A DNA stretch of 64,000 bases from an uncultured Massilia sp. Its GTDB lineage: Bacteria > Pseudomonadota > Gammaproteobacteria > Burkholderiales > Burkholderiaceae_D. The position numbers and the translations under genes are program-made. The DNA is taken from the NCBI RefSeq assembly GCF_913773735.1, contig NZ_CAJYEB010000014.1:161954-225953 (forward strand), written 5' to 3'. The notes under the pieces are model-generated. The model was not told the origin of the DNA and made no database searches. It saw only the letters and a program-made list of their open reading frames with translations. Below, one piece after another: positions 41,102-51,100 of this stretch. Each line of letters starts with the position of its first letter. The stretch's first letter is position 1.

Positions 41102-42634
41102 ATGCAAGACTGGTCTGATGGGTATGTCACCGATATCGCCTACACCTATGGCTACTACACCGAGCTGAATCCGCTGCGCGCCCGGATCGCCCTGCTCGAC
41201 AGCGGCATCGTGCCCCCGGACGTGCGCGTAGCCTGCGAACTCGGCTTCGGCCAGGGCGTGAGCGTCAATGTCCACGACGCGGCATCCGGCATCGCATGGC
41301 ACGGCACCGACTTCAACCCGGCGCACGCCGCCTTCGCCAGCGAACTGGCCGGCGCCACGCCGCTGGCCGGGCGCCTGTTCGACCAGTCCTTCGAGGAATA
41401 CTGCAGCCGCAAGGACTTGCCGGATTTCGACTTCATCGGCCTGCACGGCATCTGGAGCTGGGTGTCGGACGCCAACCGCGCCCTGATTGCCGATTTCGTC
41501 AAGCGCAAGCTGAAGGTCGGTGGCGTGCTTTACGTCAGCTACAACACCCAGCCCGGCTGGGCCGCCATGACGCCGCTCAAGGACCTCCTCACCGCCTACG
41601 TCGATACGATGGCGGCGCACGGTACCCCGCTCGTCGAGCGCATCGGCGCCGGCCTGGACTTCATCGAGAAGATGCTGGAAGGCGCCGGCTATGCCCGGGC
41701 CAATCCGGCGGTTGCCGAACTGGTCAAGCGCTTGCGCAGCCAGGACCGCAATTACCTGGTGCACGAGTACCTGAACAAGGACTGGATGCCGATGCCGTTC
41801 GCGCGCATGGCCGACTGCATGGCGTCGCTGAAGCTGCAGTTCGCCGGCTCGGCGCACTACCTCGACCACGTGGCGGCGCTCAACCTGAACAAGGAGCAGC
41901 AGCAGATGCTGGCCGGCATCGGCGATCCGGTGTTCCAGGAAACCGTGCGCGACTTCATCGTCAACCAGCGCTTCCGGCGCGACTACTGGGTGCGCGGCCT
42001 GCGCCGCCTGCGGCCGCTCGAGCAGATCGAGCGCCTGCGCGCCGAGCGGGTCGTGCTGGCGGTGCCGCCGGCCCAGGTCAAGTTCACCGTCGCCGGCCTG
42101 CTGGGCGAGGCGGCACTGCACCGCCCGGTCTACGAGCCGGTGGTCGAGGCGCTGGCGGACCACCGCCACCGCTCGATCGGCGAGGTCGAACAGGCCGTCG
42201 CGCGCCACGGCGTCAGCCAGGGCCAGGCGATCCAGGCGATCATGGTGCTGGTGGGGAACGGCACGCTGCATACCGTGCAGGACGTGGAGGCGATCGAGCG
42301 CGCCGGACCGGCCACCGCGCGCCTGAACGGCGCCTTGCTGCAGCATGCGCGCTCGTCGGGCGACATGGCCTTCCTGGCCTCGCCCGTGACCGGCGGTGGC
42401 GTGCAGGTGGGGCGCATCGAGCAGCTGTTCCTGCTGGCGCAGCGGCAGGGGATCGCGGAACCCGAAGGCTGGGCGCGCTTTGCCATGGACCTGCTGGAGC
42501 GGCAGGGCCAGAACCTGCTCGACGGGGACAAGCCATTTTCCTCGGCCGCGCTGCAGTTGCGCGCACTGGAAGACCAGGCCCGGCAGGCAGCTGAGGTACG
42601 CCTGCCCCTGTTGCGGGAACTCGGCATCGCCTGA
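41102..42634 (+). CDS. Class I SAM methyltransferase with methyltransferase regulatory domain
   Basis: The N-terminal ~230 residues form a SAM methyltransferase; the SAM loop is CELGFGQGVSVN and the second motif GTDFNPAHA. FDFIGLHGIWSWVSDANRA and GGVLYVSYNTQPGW are typical of proteins carrying the regulatory domain PF10119, which follows (~230-510). The target is unknown. Its position right after the secretion operon, ahead of two DUF4214 genes, suggests a role in surface protein or glycan modification, but it has its own terminator-separated unit. AAAGGA precedes the chosen ATG; the longer frame overlaps the upstream terminator and is rejected. Confidence 0.82.
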   Translation: MQDWSDGYVTDIAYTYGYYTELNPLRARIALLDSGIVPPDVRVACELGFGQGVSVNVHDAASGIAWHGTDFNPAHAAFASELAGATPLAGRLFDQSFEEYCSRKDLPDFDFIGLHGIWSWVSDANRALIADFVKRKLKVGGVLYVSYNTQPGWAAMTPLKDLLTAYVDTMAAHGTPLVERIGAGLDFIEKMLEGAGYARANPAVAELVKRLRSQDRNYLVHEYLNKDWMPMPFARMADCMASLKLQFAGSAHYLDHVAALNLNKEQQQMLAGIGDPVFQETVRDFIVNQRFRRDYWVRGLRRLRPLEQIERLRAERVVLAVPPAQVKFTVAGLLGEAALHRPVYEPVVEALADHRHRSIGEVEQAVARHGVSQGQAIQAIMVLVGNGTLHTVQDVEAIERAGPATARLNGALLQHARSSGDMAFLASPVTGGGVQVGRIEQLFLLAQRQGIAEPEGWARFAMDLLERQGQNLLDGDKPFSSAALQLRALEDQARQAAEVRLPLLRELGIA

Positions 42635-42640
42635 ATACGC

Positions 42641-42665
42641 CCTTGCCGATAACGCAAGGATTTTG
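42641..42665 (+). terminator. Terminator after the methyltransferase gene
   Basis: CCTTGC/GCAAGG stem with a 7-base loop and ATTTTGTT tail, 6 bases after the stop codon. Confidence 0.65.
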
Positions 42666-42797
42666 TTGAATAATAGTGGATTGTTGGTGCAAACCGACAG
42701 GAGGTAGGGTCTCGAAGTTGATTTCTCTGTGGAATTATTAATTACGCCTGTTATATTGATTTTCAGCCTGCAATACATGTGCAGCGAGAGCATCACG

Positions 42798-43075
42798 ATG
42801 GCAAGCACCTACGATTCCACGATCAATTCGTTCTACCTGGCCTATTACGGCCGTCCCGCGGATCCCGCCGGCCTGGCATTCTGGACCGATGCGATCGCTG
42901 ACGGCAACATGAGCGTGGGCTCGTGAACATGGGCAGCGACCGATCCTACCTGGTGCTGAACAACGGTGACGACGTCATCGACCAGAATGACTACGTCATC
43001 AAGATCGTCGGCATGGGCGAGATTGCGCTGGACGAGGCCCACAACGTGACCTACACCTTCCGCGCGCCGGACTGA
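42798..43075 (+). pseudogene. Broken DUF4214 protein gene (internal deletion with frame shift)
   Basis: The first frame (42798-42926) encodes the canonical start of a DUF4214 protein, STINSFYLAYYGRPADPAGLAFW, and stops after 42 residues at a TGA following MSVGS. A different frame then continues from 42929 to a stop at 43075 with an acidic 48-residue tail (NNGDDVIDQNDYVIKIVGM) that looks like the C-terminus of a secreted RTX/DUF4214 protein, followed by a proper terminator. The middle of the ancestral gene is missing. I therefore read this as one gene reduced by an internal deletion. Alternatively the tail could be a chance ORF, but its composition and the terminator argue against that. Confidence 0.65.
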
Positions 43076-43095
43076 CGCTCCGCACGCCGCTCTGG

Positions 43096-43121
43096 AACCG
43101 CCCTCGACAGGGCGGTTTTTT
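43096..43121 (+). terminator. Terminator after the broken DUF4214 gene
   Basis: AACCGCCCT/AGGGCGGTT 9-bp stem, CGAC loop and T tail, 20 bases after the tail's stop codon. Confidence 0.88.
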
Positions 43122-43292
43122 ATTTTCCTGAATAATATTTATTTTTAATGAAATGAACTTCAAATAGAAAGATTTACTAATAATTTCCTATGGAGATTAT
43201 TTCCTTTTTTCATCTATTTAATGCCCGGGTTTGCTGCGCCGTTTTCATTTTAATTAATGTATGCTTTATTGACATTCGATATGGAGGCAGCG

Positions 43293-43865
43293 ATGGCCAA
43301 TTATGTTAATGATGTGCAAAAGTTATATATCGCTTATTTCTCGCGTCCTGCGGACGCGAAAGGGCTGGCATTCTGGACCGATGTCCTGTCGGCCAATGCC
43401 GTGACGGGCATGCAGCAGATCTCGGCGGCGTTCGCGGGTTCCGAGGAATACCGGGCCAGCTATGCCAATATGGATAACCGCGCCGTCGTGGATGCCGTGT
43501 ACCACAACCTGTTCGGTCGCGCCGGCGAGACGGCGGGGATCGATTTCTGGGTCAATGCGCTGAACAACCACACGATCACGATCGACAACGTGGTGTCGCA
43601 GGTGGCGGCCGGCGCCCAGAACGACGACAAGGTCGTCTTCAACGGCCGCGTGGCCGTCGCCATGTCGTTCACCGACCACCTCGACCTGGCGACCGAGCAG
43701 GCCGCCTACCAGGGCGGCACGGCGAATGCGATCGCCAAGGCTTTCATCGGTTCCATCGTCGACCTGCAGAGCGCCGCCAGCGCCATCGACCCCGGCGTCA
43801 TCGATGCCAAGATCGCCGAGATCGTCGGCACGCCGACCAGCGCCGCGCACGAACTCATCGTCTGA
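43293..43865 (+). CDS. Small stand-alone DUF4214 domain protein
   Basis: The 190-residue protein consists almost wholly of the DUF4214 module and aligns along its length with the N-terminal part of the large RTX gene (QKLYIAYFSRPADAKGLAFW, FAGSEEYRASYANMD, YHNLFGRAGETAGIDFW, VAAGAQNDDK). It lacks the RTX region and any signal peptide. GGAGG precedes the ATG at 43293, so the longer ORF start is rejected. The 5' flank is unusually AT-rich (43120-43290), unlike the coding sequence. Function unknown; it may be a partner or a reduced relative of the secreted protein, possibly exported by the same system if its C-terminus suffices. Confidence 0.78.
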   Translation: MANYVNDVQKLYIAYFSRPADAKGLAFWTDVLSANAVTGMQQISAAFAGSEEYRASYANMDNRAVVDAVYHNLFGRAGETAGIDFWVNALNNHTITIDNVVSQVAAGAQNDDKVVFNGRVAVAMSFTDHLDLATEQAAYQGGTANAIAKAFIGSIVDLQSAASAIDPGVIDAKIAEIVGTPTSAAHELIV

Positions 43866-43882
43866 ACGGGCAGGGCAAAAGA

Positions 43883-43914
43883 ACAGCCCGGACGGCTTGC
43901 GCGGTCCGGGCTGT
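43883..43914. terminator. Hairpin between convergent DUF4214 and trhO genes
   Basis: ACAGCCCGGAC/GTCCGGGCTGT 11-bp perfect stem with a 10-base loop. T tracts are weak on both sides, but the position between two convergent stops suggests a shared terminator. Confidence 0.6.
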
Positions 43915-43929
43915 CGTTGCGTCAAGCGG

Positions 43930-44814
43930 TCAGGGCTGCGTGAGCGCGACCGCGGCGTCGGCGTTGCCGGCGGCTGCCGTGCCGGCGCAATGGGGGCAGG
44001 ACGTGCCGACGACGTAGTCCGGCGACAGCTGCTGGCGCGGCGTCACCACCGCGCGGCAGGCGAAGCACTGCGTGGTCTCGGTCGGTTCCAGTTTCGGATT
44101 GAGGGCGGTACGGTAGTCGAACACGAAGCAGTCGCCCGTGTAGTGGTCGCCGCCGACTTCCTCGAAATACTTCAGGATGCCGCCGTCGAGCTGGTAGACG
44201 CGGTCGTAGCCGATGTTCTGCATGTGGATGGCGGCCTTTTCGCAGCGGATGCCGCCGGTGCAGAAGGTCACCACCGTCTTGCCCTGCAGCGCGTCCTTGT
44301 GCTTCGCCACGACGTCCGGGAACTCGCTGAACTTGTCGATGCGGTAGTCGAGCGTGTTGTCGAAGGTGCCGACGTCGACCTCGAAGGCATTGCGCGTTTC
44401 CATCATCACGACCGGGACGCCCTCGTCGTCGTGGCCCTGGTCGAGCCAGCGCTTGAGCGTCTTCGGCGCCACCGACGGCGCGCGGCCCAGTTCCGGCTTG
44501 ATCAGGGGCATGCGCATCGTGATGATTTCCTTCTTGATGCGCACCAGCATGCGGCGGTGCGACTGTTCGGCCGACACGCTTTCCTTCCATTCCAGGTCGG
44601 CCAGGCGCGCGTCGCTGCGCACCCAGTCCAGGAAGCGGTCGATGTTCTCGCGGGTGCCGGACAGGAACATATTGATGCCTTCGGGCGTCAGCAGGACGGT
44701 GCCCTTCAGGCCCAGCGCGGTGCACTGGTCCAGGTAGCGCGGACGCAGTTCCTCGAGGTTCTCCAGCGTGACGAATTTATAGGCGGCGATGTTGATGTAG
44801 GAAGTGGCTTGCAT
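43930..44814 (-). CDS. trhO: tRNA uridine(34) hydroxylase TrhO (rhodanese family)
   Basis: The 294-residue protein has the YceA/TrhO layout: an N-terminal acylphosphatase-like region ([36 protein letters not shown]), a rhodanese domain with the catalytic loop [14 protein letters not shown] near residue 183, and a C-terminal cysteine-rich segment (CFACRAV and CPHCAG) that looks metal-binding. TrhO makes 5-hydroxyuridine at position 34 of certain tRNAs, the first step toward cmo5U or mcmo5U. Confidence 0.92.
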   Translation of the reverse strand: MQATSYINIAAYKFVTLENLEELRPRYLDQCTALGLKGTVLLTPEGINMFLSGTRENIDRFLDWVRSDARLADLEWKESVSAEQSHRRMLVRIKKEIITMRMPLIKPELGRAPSVAPKTLKRWLDQGHDDEGVPVVMMETRNAFEVDVGTFDNTLDYRIDKFSEFPDVVAKHKDALQGKTVVTFCTGGIRCEKAAIHMQNIGYDRVYQLDGGILKYFEEVGGDHYTGDCFVFDYRTALNPKLEPTETTQCFACRAVVTPRQQLSPDYVVGTSCPHCAGTAAAGNADAAVALTQP

Positions 44815-44972
44815 GGGACGGTCGTTTCAAGGCTTTACAGCCGACATTATAAGCCCCCCCGCGCCCCCGGCGCCTATCCCGGCGGCCCGGCTTCGGCTAT
44901 CATCGTTGCATTTGACGCGAACTGGCATGTTCGACATCGGTTCGGCGCGACGACGCAAGGATCCCCGCACGC

Positions 44973-45794
44973 ATGGAATACCTGACACTGGCCTGGCACG
45001 GCATACTCGACTATGGATGGCGCATCCTGTACGCTTCCATGCTCTTCTTCGTGCTCGAGCTGCTCATCGGCCACAACAAGTATTCGATGGCGTCGCGCCT
45101 GCGCGGCGCCGCCTTCTGGGTCGTCTACATCGCGATCACGGTGGCCTCGATGACGGCGTTCAATGCCCTGTGGGCCGACCTCGGCATCCAGCCGCTGGTG
45201 TCGCTCAGCATGGCCGGCCTGTCGCAGTCGTCGAGCAAGGTCCTCAACGTCGTCGGCTGGATCGTCACGCCCGTCGTGGCGGTCATCGTCGGCGAGTTCT
45301 TTTATTACTGGTTCCACCGCGCCCAGCACAGCAACCGCATCCTGTGGGCCTTCCACGCCGAACACCATGCGCTGCGCGAGATGAGCGCCTGGAACAGCAA
45401 CCACCATTTCACCGAAGAGATCCTGCGCATCCCGTTCGTGATCATCCCGTCGAGCCTGCTGATCCACCTCGACCCTGGCTTCGCGCCGGCCATCGTCTGG
45501 CTGCTGATCGGCGTGCAGGGGCAGTACATCCATTCGCATACCAGGCTGAACCTGGGTCCGCTGCGCTACGTGGTGGCGGACAACCGCTTCCACCGCATCC
45601 ACCATTCGGTCGAGCGCGAGCACTGGAACACCAACTTCGGTTCGTTCACGTCGGTATGGGACATCGTGTTCCGCACCGCCCGCTTCCCCAGGAAGGACGA
45701 GTGGCCCGACACCGGCATCGACGAGCACGACGAAGCGAAGACGCTGCGCGAATTCCTGTTCCGCCCGTTCACCAAGCTGCGCGGCAAGGCTTGA
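44973..45794 (+). CDS. Sterol desaturase/fatty-acid hydroxylase family membrane di-iron enzyme
   Basis: Four or so membrane helices and the three histidine boxes of the family are present: HRAQH (~123), HAEHH (~135) and HRIHH (~209), with a further SNHHF segment. These bind two iron atoms and use oxygen to hydroxylate or desaturate lipids. The substrate cannot be told from the sequence; hopanoid, ornithine-lipid and fatty-acid modifying enzymes are all known. The next gene begins 30 bases downstream and may be co-transcribed. Confidence 0.9.
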   Translation: MEYLTLAWHGILDYGWRILYASMLFFVLELLIGHNKYSMASRLRGAAFWVVYIAITVASMTAFNALWADLGIQPLVSLSMAGLSQSSSKVLNVVGWIVTPVVAVIVGEFFYYWFHRAQHSNRILWAFHAEHHALREMSAWNSNHHFTEEILRIPFVIIPSSLLIHLDPGFAPAIVWLLIGVQGQYIHSHTRLNLGPLRYVVADNRFHRIHHSVEREHWNTNFGSFTSVWDIVFRTARFPRKDEWPDTGIDEHDEAKTLREFLFRPFTKLRGKA

Positions 45795-45824
45795 GGCGGC
45801 CGCGGCCGCTCACATCCCCAGCAG

Positions 45825-46949
45825 ATGAAATCCCTGAATATCCCGTACCAACCGAGGCTCGACCAGCTGCGCTGGCTGGCGGCCACGCTCGTGTTCCTGT
45901 TCCATTTCTACCTCCAGTACCACGGCAACGGCGGTCCCGCGCTGGAAAGCCGCTGGGCGGCCCTGGTCACGCAGGGGCACACCGGGGTCGGCCTGTTCTT
46001 CACGCTGTCCGGCTTCCTGTTCATGCAGATCGCGCTGGTCCAGAAGACCATCGTCTACCGCGACTTCGTGCGCAACCGCGTCCTGCGCATCGTGCCGCTG
46101 TTCCTGGTCATCTTCCTGGTGGCCACGTCGATCGGCCGCGACACCTTCCAGCCGCAGGACCTGCTGTACGTGTTCGCCACCAACCTGGGCCATGCGCCGA
46201 CCTCGGGCACGGCGGTCACGGGCGCGGCCTGGACCATCTCGCTGGAATTCCTGTTCTACCTGGTGTTCCCCTTCCTCGCGCGCTTCGCGATCGAGGGCGG
46301 CAAGCGCTACCTGCTCAAGCTGCTGGTGCTGATGGTCTTCTTCAAGCTGGCCGCCTATGGCGTCAACGACAACAGCACGCTGATGTACTTCAGCACCTTC
46401 GTCGGCCGCTTCGACCAGTTCCTCGTCGGGATGCTGGCGGCGATGCTGTACCGCCAGCGCCAGGCCTGGCTGCAGCGCCACGCCCCCTGGCTGCTGGCCT
46501 GCGCGGCGGCGCTGGTCGTCTACGACACCGCGACGATGCAGCGCCTCGCGCCGTTCGGCGCGACGCCCAAGTCGGCGTTCTGGATCCTCTGGTCGATGGT
46601 CGAAAGCGCCGGCTGGGCCGCCTTCATCGTGGCCTGGGCGGCATTCCGTCCGGCGCTGCCCGGCATCGTCGAACGCATGCTGTGCCAGGGCGGCAAGATC
46701 AGCTTTTCCTTCTACCTGCTGCACATGGGCCTGCTGGACGTGCTGTTCCGCCATGCCGGTGCCTGGCGTCCGACCGGGCAGGCGGTCCTCGACGGGGCGC
46801 TCCTGCTCGCCATCGGCTACGGTGCGACGTGGGCGCTGGCCACCCTCTGTTACCAGGCCATCGAAGAACCGTTCCTGCGCATGCGCCGCAACTACGGCGG
46901 GAGCCCGTCGCCGGCGCCAGCCGCCGCGCCGGTGCGCGCCAAGGATTGA
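45825..46949 (+). CDS. Acyltransferase family 3 membrane protein
   Basis: Ten hydrophobic segments and the family start PRLDQLRWLAATLVFLFHFY with the conserved Arg and His, then GHTGVGLFFTLSGFLF and FRNRVLRI-like and ISLEFLFYLVFPF segments. It is a second OafA/YrhL-like enzyme in the window and is only distantly similar to the one at 26.9-28.0 kb. It probably acylates a surface polysaccharide or lipid. The last ~18 residues are an Ala/Pro-rich tail. Confidence 0.85.
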   Translation: MKSLNIPYQPRLDQLRWLAATLVFLFHFYLQYHGNGGPALESRWAALVTQGHTGVGLFFTLSGFLFMQIALVQKTIVYRDFVRNRVLRIVPLFLVIFLVATSIGRDTFQPQDLLYVFATNLGHAPTSGTAVTGAAWTISLEFLFYLVFPFLARFAIEGGKRYLLKLLVLMVFFKLAAYGVNDNSTLMYFSTFVGRFDQFLVGMLAAMLYRQRQAWLQRHAPWLLACAAALVVYDTATMQRLAPFGATPKSAFWILWSMVESAGWAAFIVAWAAFRPALPGIVERMLCQGGKISFSFYLLHMGLLDVLFRHAGAWRPTGQAVLDGALLLAIGYGATWALATLCYQAIEEPFLRMRRNYGGSPSPAPAAAPVRAKD

Positions 46950-47036
46950 GGGAAACCATCCAGAGTGGGCATGGCGATCCGTCTGTAAAGTCGGTTAAGA
47001 CATGTTCTTGATTCGCGGAAATTATTGCTGTCGATA

Positions 47037-47055
47037 ATCGGATCGGATCGGATCG
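47037..47055 (+). repeat. Short ATCGG tandem repeat upstream of the sigma-54 promoter
   Basis: Three perfect ATCGG units plus a partial fourth lie about 190 bases before the predicted sigma-54 start point, a normal distance for an enhancer-binding protein. The functional link is a guess. Confidence 0.4.
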
Positions 47056-47217
47056 TGAGCATCTGGCATTGACATCGCGGATCGCTGGCGTACGCTTTCC
47101 CTAAGAAAACAAATCTTTTCAGAATTTAATAACAAGACGTCGAGGAAATTTACATTGCGATTGACATGATCCCAAGTTGAATGGTTAAGTCATTGATAAT
47201 GAAAGGTTTTATCTATG

Positions 47218-47233
47218 TGGCACGGTAGTTGCT
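47218..47233 (+). promoter_or_regulatory. Sigma-54 (RpoN) promoter of the PEP-CTERM gene
   Basis: TGGCACGGTAGTTGCT matches the -24/-12 consensus TGGCACG-N4-TTGCW at every conserved position. It lies 40 bases before the ATG, giving a start point around 47244. Confidence 0.88.
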
Positions 47234-47273
47234 AGCTATGCGTGGCAATTAACCCAACTGGAGAGAAAAATTC

Positions 47274-47990
47274 ATGTCCAAGTTTTCCATCCTCTGCGCC
47301 ACGGTCCTGATGGCGTTCGCAGGCAGCGCCTCGGCAGCACTGACGCCGGTGACCCCGTCGTGGTACACCAGCACGACGCTCTACGATGGCAACAAGCAGC
47401 AACAGACGTTCACCACGAATAGCGACAACGCCGCGACCTACGGCATCGCCAACCAGACCGGCGCCGTGCTCGTCGACTTCAGCTTCTCGTTCACCGGCAC
47501 GCCGAAGAACAATGCCTACCTCGGCCTGTGGTTCGGCAACTGGAACGGTCCGAACTTCGGCATGAAGGCCAACTGCGGCGGCGACGTCAGCGGCTGCAAG
47601 GACGACCTGTTCCTGCGCCTGAGCCTGGGCAATGAAGTGTACGTGGGCGACAGCGCCCTGGCCGCCAACACGACCTACCACGTGACGGCCCTGCTGTACA
47701 AGAAGGACGGCTCGATCGGTACCGGCTCGTCCTACGACAGCTTCAAGATGTGGGTCAACCCGACCGCCGAGGAACTGGCGACGCTGACCGGCGCCGATGC
47801 CCAGGCGTCCGGCAACATCTCGCTGACCAATTTCAGCGACATCGGCTTCCGTACCGCGAACATCGGCAACGGCGTCGGCTTCAATGTCCAGAACGTCACG
47901 GTCAGCGCCGTGCCGGAACCGGCCTCGCTGGCCCTGTTCGGCCTGGCCGCCGCCGGCCTGGGCGTTGCCCGCCGCCGCAAGAAGGCCTGA
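47274..47990 (+). CDS. PEP-CTERM sorted extracellular protein
   Basis: The 238-residue protein has a signal peptide (~1-21, ending GSASA) and a classic C-terminal PEP-CTERM tag: VPEPASLALFGLAAAGLGV followed by ARRRKKA. Between them is a Tyr/Asn/Gly/Thr-rich beta-type domain with two cysteines (NCGGDVSGC) that may form a disulfide. Such proteins are processed by an exosortase and end up in the outer layer or extracellular matrix. No exosortase gene is in this window. The sigma-54 promoter fits the known control of PEP-CTERM genes by the PrsK/PrsR two-component system with RpoN in related bacteria. Confidence 0.93.
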   Translation: MSKFSILCATVLMAFAGSASAALTPVTPSWYTSTTLYDGNKQQQTFTTNSDNAATYGIANQTGAVLVDFSFSFTGTPKNNAYLGLWFGNWNGPNFGMKANCGGDVSGCKDDLFLRLSLGNEVYVGDSALAANTTYHVTALLYKKDGSIGTGSSYDSFKMWVNPTAEELATLTGADAQASGNISLTNFSDIGFRTANIGNGVGFNVQNVTVSAVPEPASLALFGLAAAGLGVARRRKKA

Positions 47991-48005
47991 GCTTTACCGC
48001 ACACG

Positions 48006-48032
48006 AAAGCCGGCCGTCAAGCCGGCTTTTTT
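48006..48032 (+). terminator. Intrinsic terminator after the PEP-CTERM gene
   Basis: AAAGCCGGC/GCCGGCTTT stem, 6-base loop, T run; 15 bases after the stop codon. Confidence 0.93.
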
Positions 48033-48113
48033 CATTGGCCGATTCGCCACGCCGGGATTCCAGAAAGCAAACCGCCCATCCCGTCTCCCGGCCGCACGCG
48101 GTAAAATGCCGGG

Positions 48114-51100
48114 ATGACTTCCCCGACTTTCACCCACCTGCGCGTTCATTCCGAATACTCGATCGTCGACGGCCTGTGCCGCATCGACGACCTGGTCAAG
48201 GCCGCCGTCAAGGACGACCAGCCGGCCCTGGCCGTCACCGACCTGGCCAATGCGTTCGCCCTCGTCCGCTTCTACAAGGCGGCGCGCGGCAAGGGGGTCA
48301 AGCCGATCGTCGGGGTCGATGCCTGGATCACCAACGAGGACAACCGCGACAAGCCGTTCCGCCTCCTGATCCTGGCCAAGAACCGCACCGGCTACCTGCA
48401 GCTGTGCGACCTGCTGGCCAAGGCCTGGCTGACCAACCAGTACAAGGGCCGGGCCGAGATCCGCGTCGAGTGGCTGGAAGCGCTGGCCACGTCCGTCTCG
48501 ACGCTGGAGCCGGAGGTGTCGCAGGCGAATGCCCTGATCGTGCTGTCCGGCGCCCAGTTCGGCGACATCGGCCAGGCGATCGACAACGGCGACCTGGCCA
48601 GGGCCGAAGCCGCGGCGCGGCGCTGGGCGTCCATCTTCCCGGGCCACTTCTACGTCGAGATCCAGCGCGCCGGCCAGCCGAACCAGGAGCAGCAGGTGCG
48701 CCATTCGGTGGCGCTGGCCGGCCGCCTGGGCCTGCCGGTGGTGGCGACCCATCCGGTGCAGTTCATCAAGAAGGAAGAATTCATCGCCCACGAGGCGCGC
48801 GTCTGCATCGCCGAAGGCGAGATGCTGGCCAACGCCAAGCGCGTGCGCCGCTTCAACGAAGGCATGTGCTTCAAGTCGCAGGCCGAGATGGCCGAGCTGT
48901 TCAAGGACCTGCCGGGCGCGCTGGCCAACTCGGTGCAGATCGCCACGCGCTGCAACGTCACGCTCACGCTGGGCAAGCCGCAGCTGCCGAACTTCCCCAC
49001 GCCGGGCATGACCATCGACGAATTCCTCGTCGCCGAAACGAAGAAGGGCCTGGAAGAGCGCCTGGTGCAACTCTACCCGGACCCGGAGCAGCGCGAGAAG
49101 GAGCGTCCGCGCTACGAGGCGCGCCTGGAGTTCGAGAACAACACCATCATCAAGATGAAGTTCCCGGGCTACTTCCTGATCGTGGCGGAGTTCATCCAGT
49201 GGGGCAAGAACAACGGCGTGCCGATCGGCCCGGGCCGCGGCTCCGGTGCGGGTTCGCTGGTCGCCTACGCGCTGAAGATCACCGACCTCGATCCGCTGAA
49301 GTACAACCTGCTGTTCGAGCGCTTCCTGAATCCCGAACGCGTCTCGATGCCCGACTTCGACATCGACTTCTGCCAGGAAAAGCGCGAACTGGTCATCCAG
49401 CACGTGAAGGACCTGTACGGCCGCGACGCCGTGTCGCAGATCGCCACCTTCGGCACGATGGCCGCCAAGGGCGCGATCCGCGACGTCGGCCGCGTGCTCG
49501 ACTTCGGCTACACCTTCTGCGACGGCGTCTCCAAGCTGATTCCGTTCAAGCCGGGCAAGCCGGTGTCGATCGCCGAGGCGATCGAGGAAGAGCCGCTGCT
49601 CAAGGAGCGCCTGAACAACGAGGAGGAGGTCAAGCAGCTGCTCGACCTGGCGCAGCAGGTCGAGGGCATCACCCGCAACATCGGCATGCACGCGGGCGGC
49701 GTGCTGATCGCGCCGGGCAAGCTGACCGACTTCTGCCCGCTGTACACGCAGGGCGGCGACGCCGGCGTGGTGTCGCAGTACGACAAGGACGACGTCGAAG
49801 CCGTCGGCCTGGTGAAGTTCGACTTCCTGGGCCTGACCACGCTGACCATCCTCGACCGCGCCGTCAACTACATCCGCGCGCTCGATCCGGCCATGGCCGA
49901 CTTCGACCTGGCCAAGCTGCCGCTGAACGACCGCCCCACCTACAAGCTGCTGACCGAGGCGAAGACCGTCGCCGTGTTCCAGCTGGAGTCGCGCGGCATG
50001 CAGGGCATGCTGAAGGACGCGCGTCCCGACCGTTTCGAGGACATCATCGCGCTGGTGGCGCTGTACCGCCCGGGCCCGATGGACCTGATCCCGGACTTCT
50101 GCAAGCGCAAGCACGGCGAGAAGTTCGACTATCCCGACCCGCGCACCGAGTCGATCCTGTCCGAGACCTACGGCATCATGGTCTACCAGGAGCAGGTGAT
50201 GCAGATGGCGCAGATCGTCGGCGGCTACTCGCTGGGCGGCGCCGACATGCTGCGCCGCGCGATGGGCAAGAAGAAGGCCGAGGAAATGGCCGAGCACCGC
50301 GAGATCTTCCGCGCCGGCGCCGCCAAGGACGGCCTGTCGACCGAGAAGGCCGACGAGATCTTCGACCTGATGGAAAAGTTCGCGGGCTACGGCTTCAACA
50401 AGTCGCACGCGGCCGCCTATGCGCTGCTGTCCTACCACACGGCCTACCTGAAGCATCACCACACCGCCGCGTTCATGGCCGCCAACATGTCGCTGGCCAT
50501 GGAAGACACGGAAAAGATCAAGATCCTGGTCGAGGATGCGATCGACGTCTGCAAGCTGACGATCCTGCCGCCGGACGTGAACGAATCGCAGTTCCGCTTC
50601 ACGCCGGAGGGGCCGCCGCCGTCCGTCACCGGCAAGCAGGTGTCGAACATCCGCTACGGCCTGGGCGGCGTGAAGGGCGCGGGGCAGGGCGCGATCGAGG
50701 CGATCATCGCCGCGCGCGAATCGGGCGGCAGGTTCAAGGACCTGTTCGACTTCTGCAAGCGCGTCGACCGCAAGCAGATCAACCGCCGCACCGTCGAATC
50801 GCTGATCCGCGCCGGCGCCATGGACTGCTTCGGCGTCGACCGCGCGGTGCTGCTGGCGTCCGTGTCGTTCGCCATCGAGGTGGCCGACCAGGCCGCGGCG
50901 TCGGCCAACCAGGTCAGCCTGTTCGGCGGCGACGACAGCGACCTGGTGGCGCCGCCGGAATACGTGAAGGCCACGCCCTGGACCGACCGCCAGAAGCTGT
51001 CCGAGGAAAAGACCGCGCTGGGCTACTACCTGTCGGGCCATATGTTCGACTCGTACGCGAAGGAAGTGCGGCGCTTCGCCAAGACCAAGCTGTCGGACCT

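Noticed and set aside
39521-42808. A 1095-residue minus-strand ORF opposite tolC and the methyltransferase
   Set aside because: It is antisense to two well-supported genes, crosses a strong terminator, and its product has no recognisable domain.
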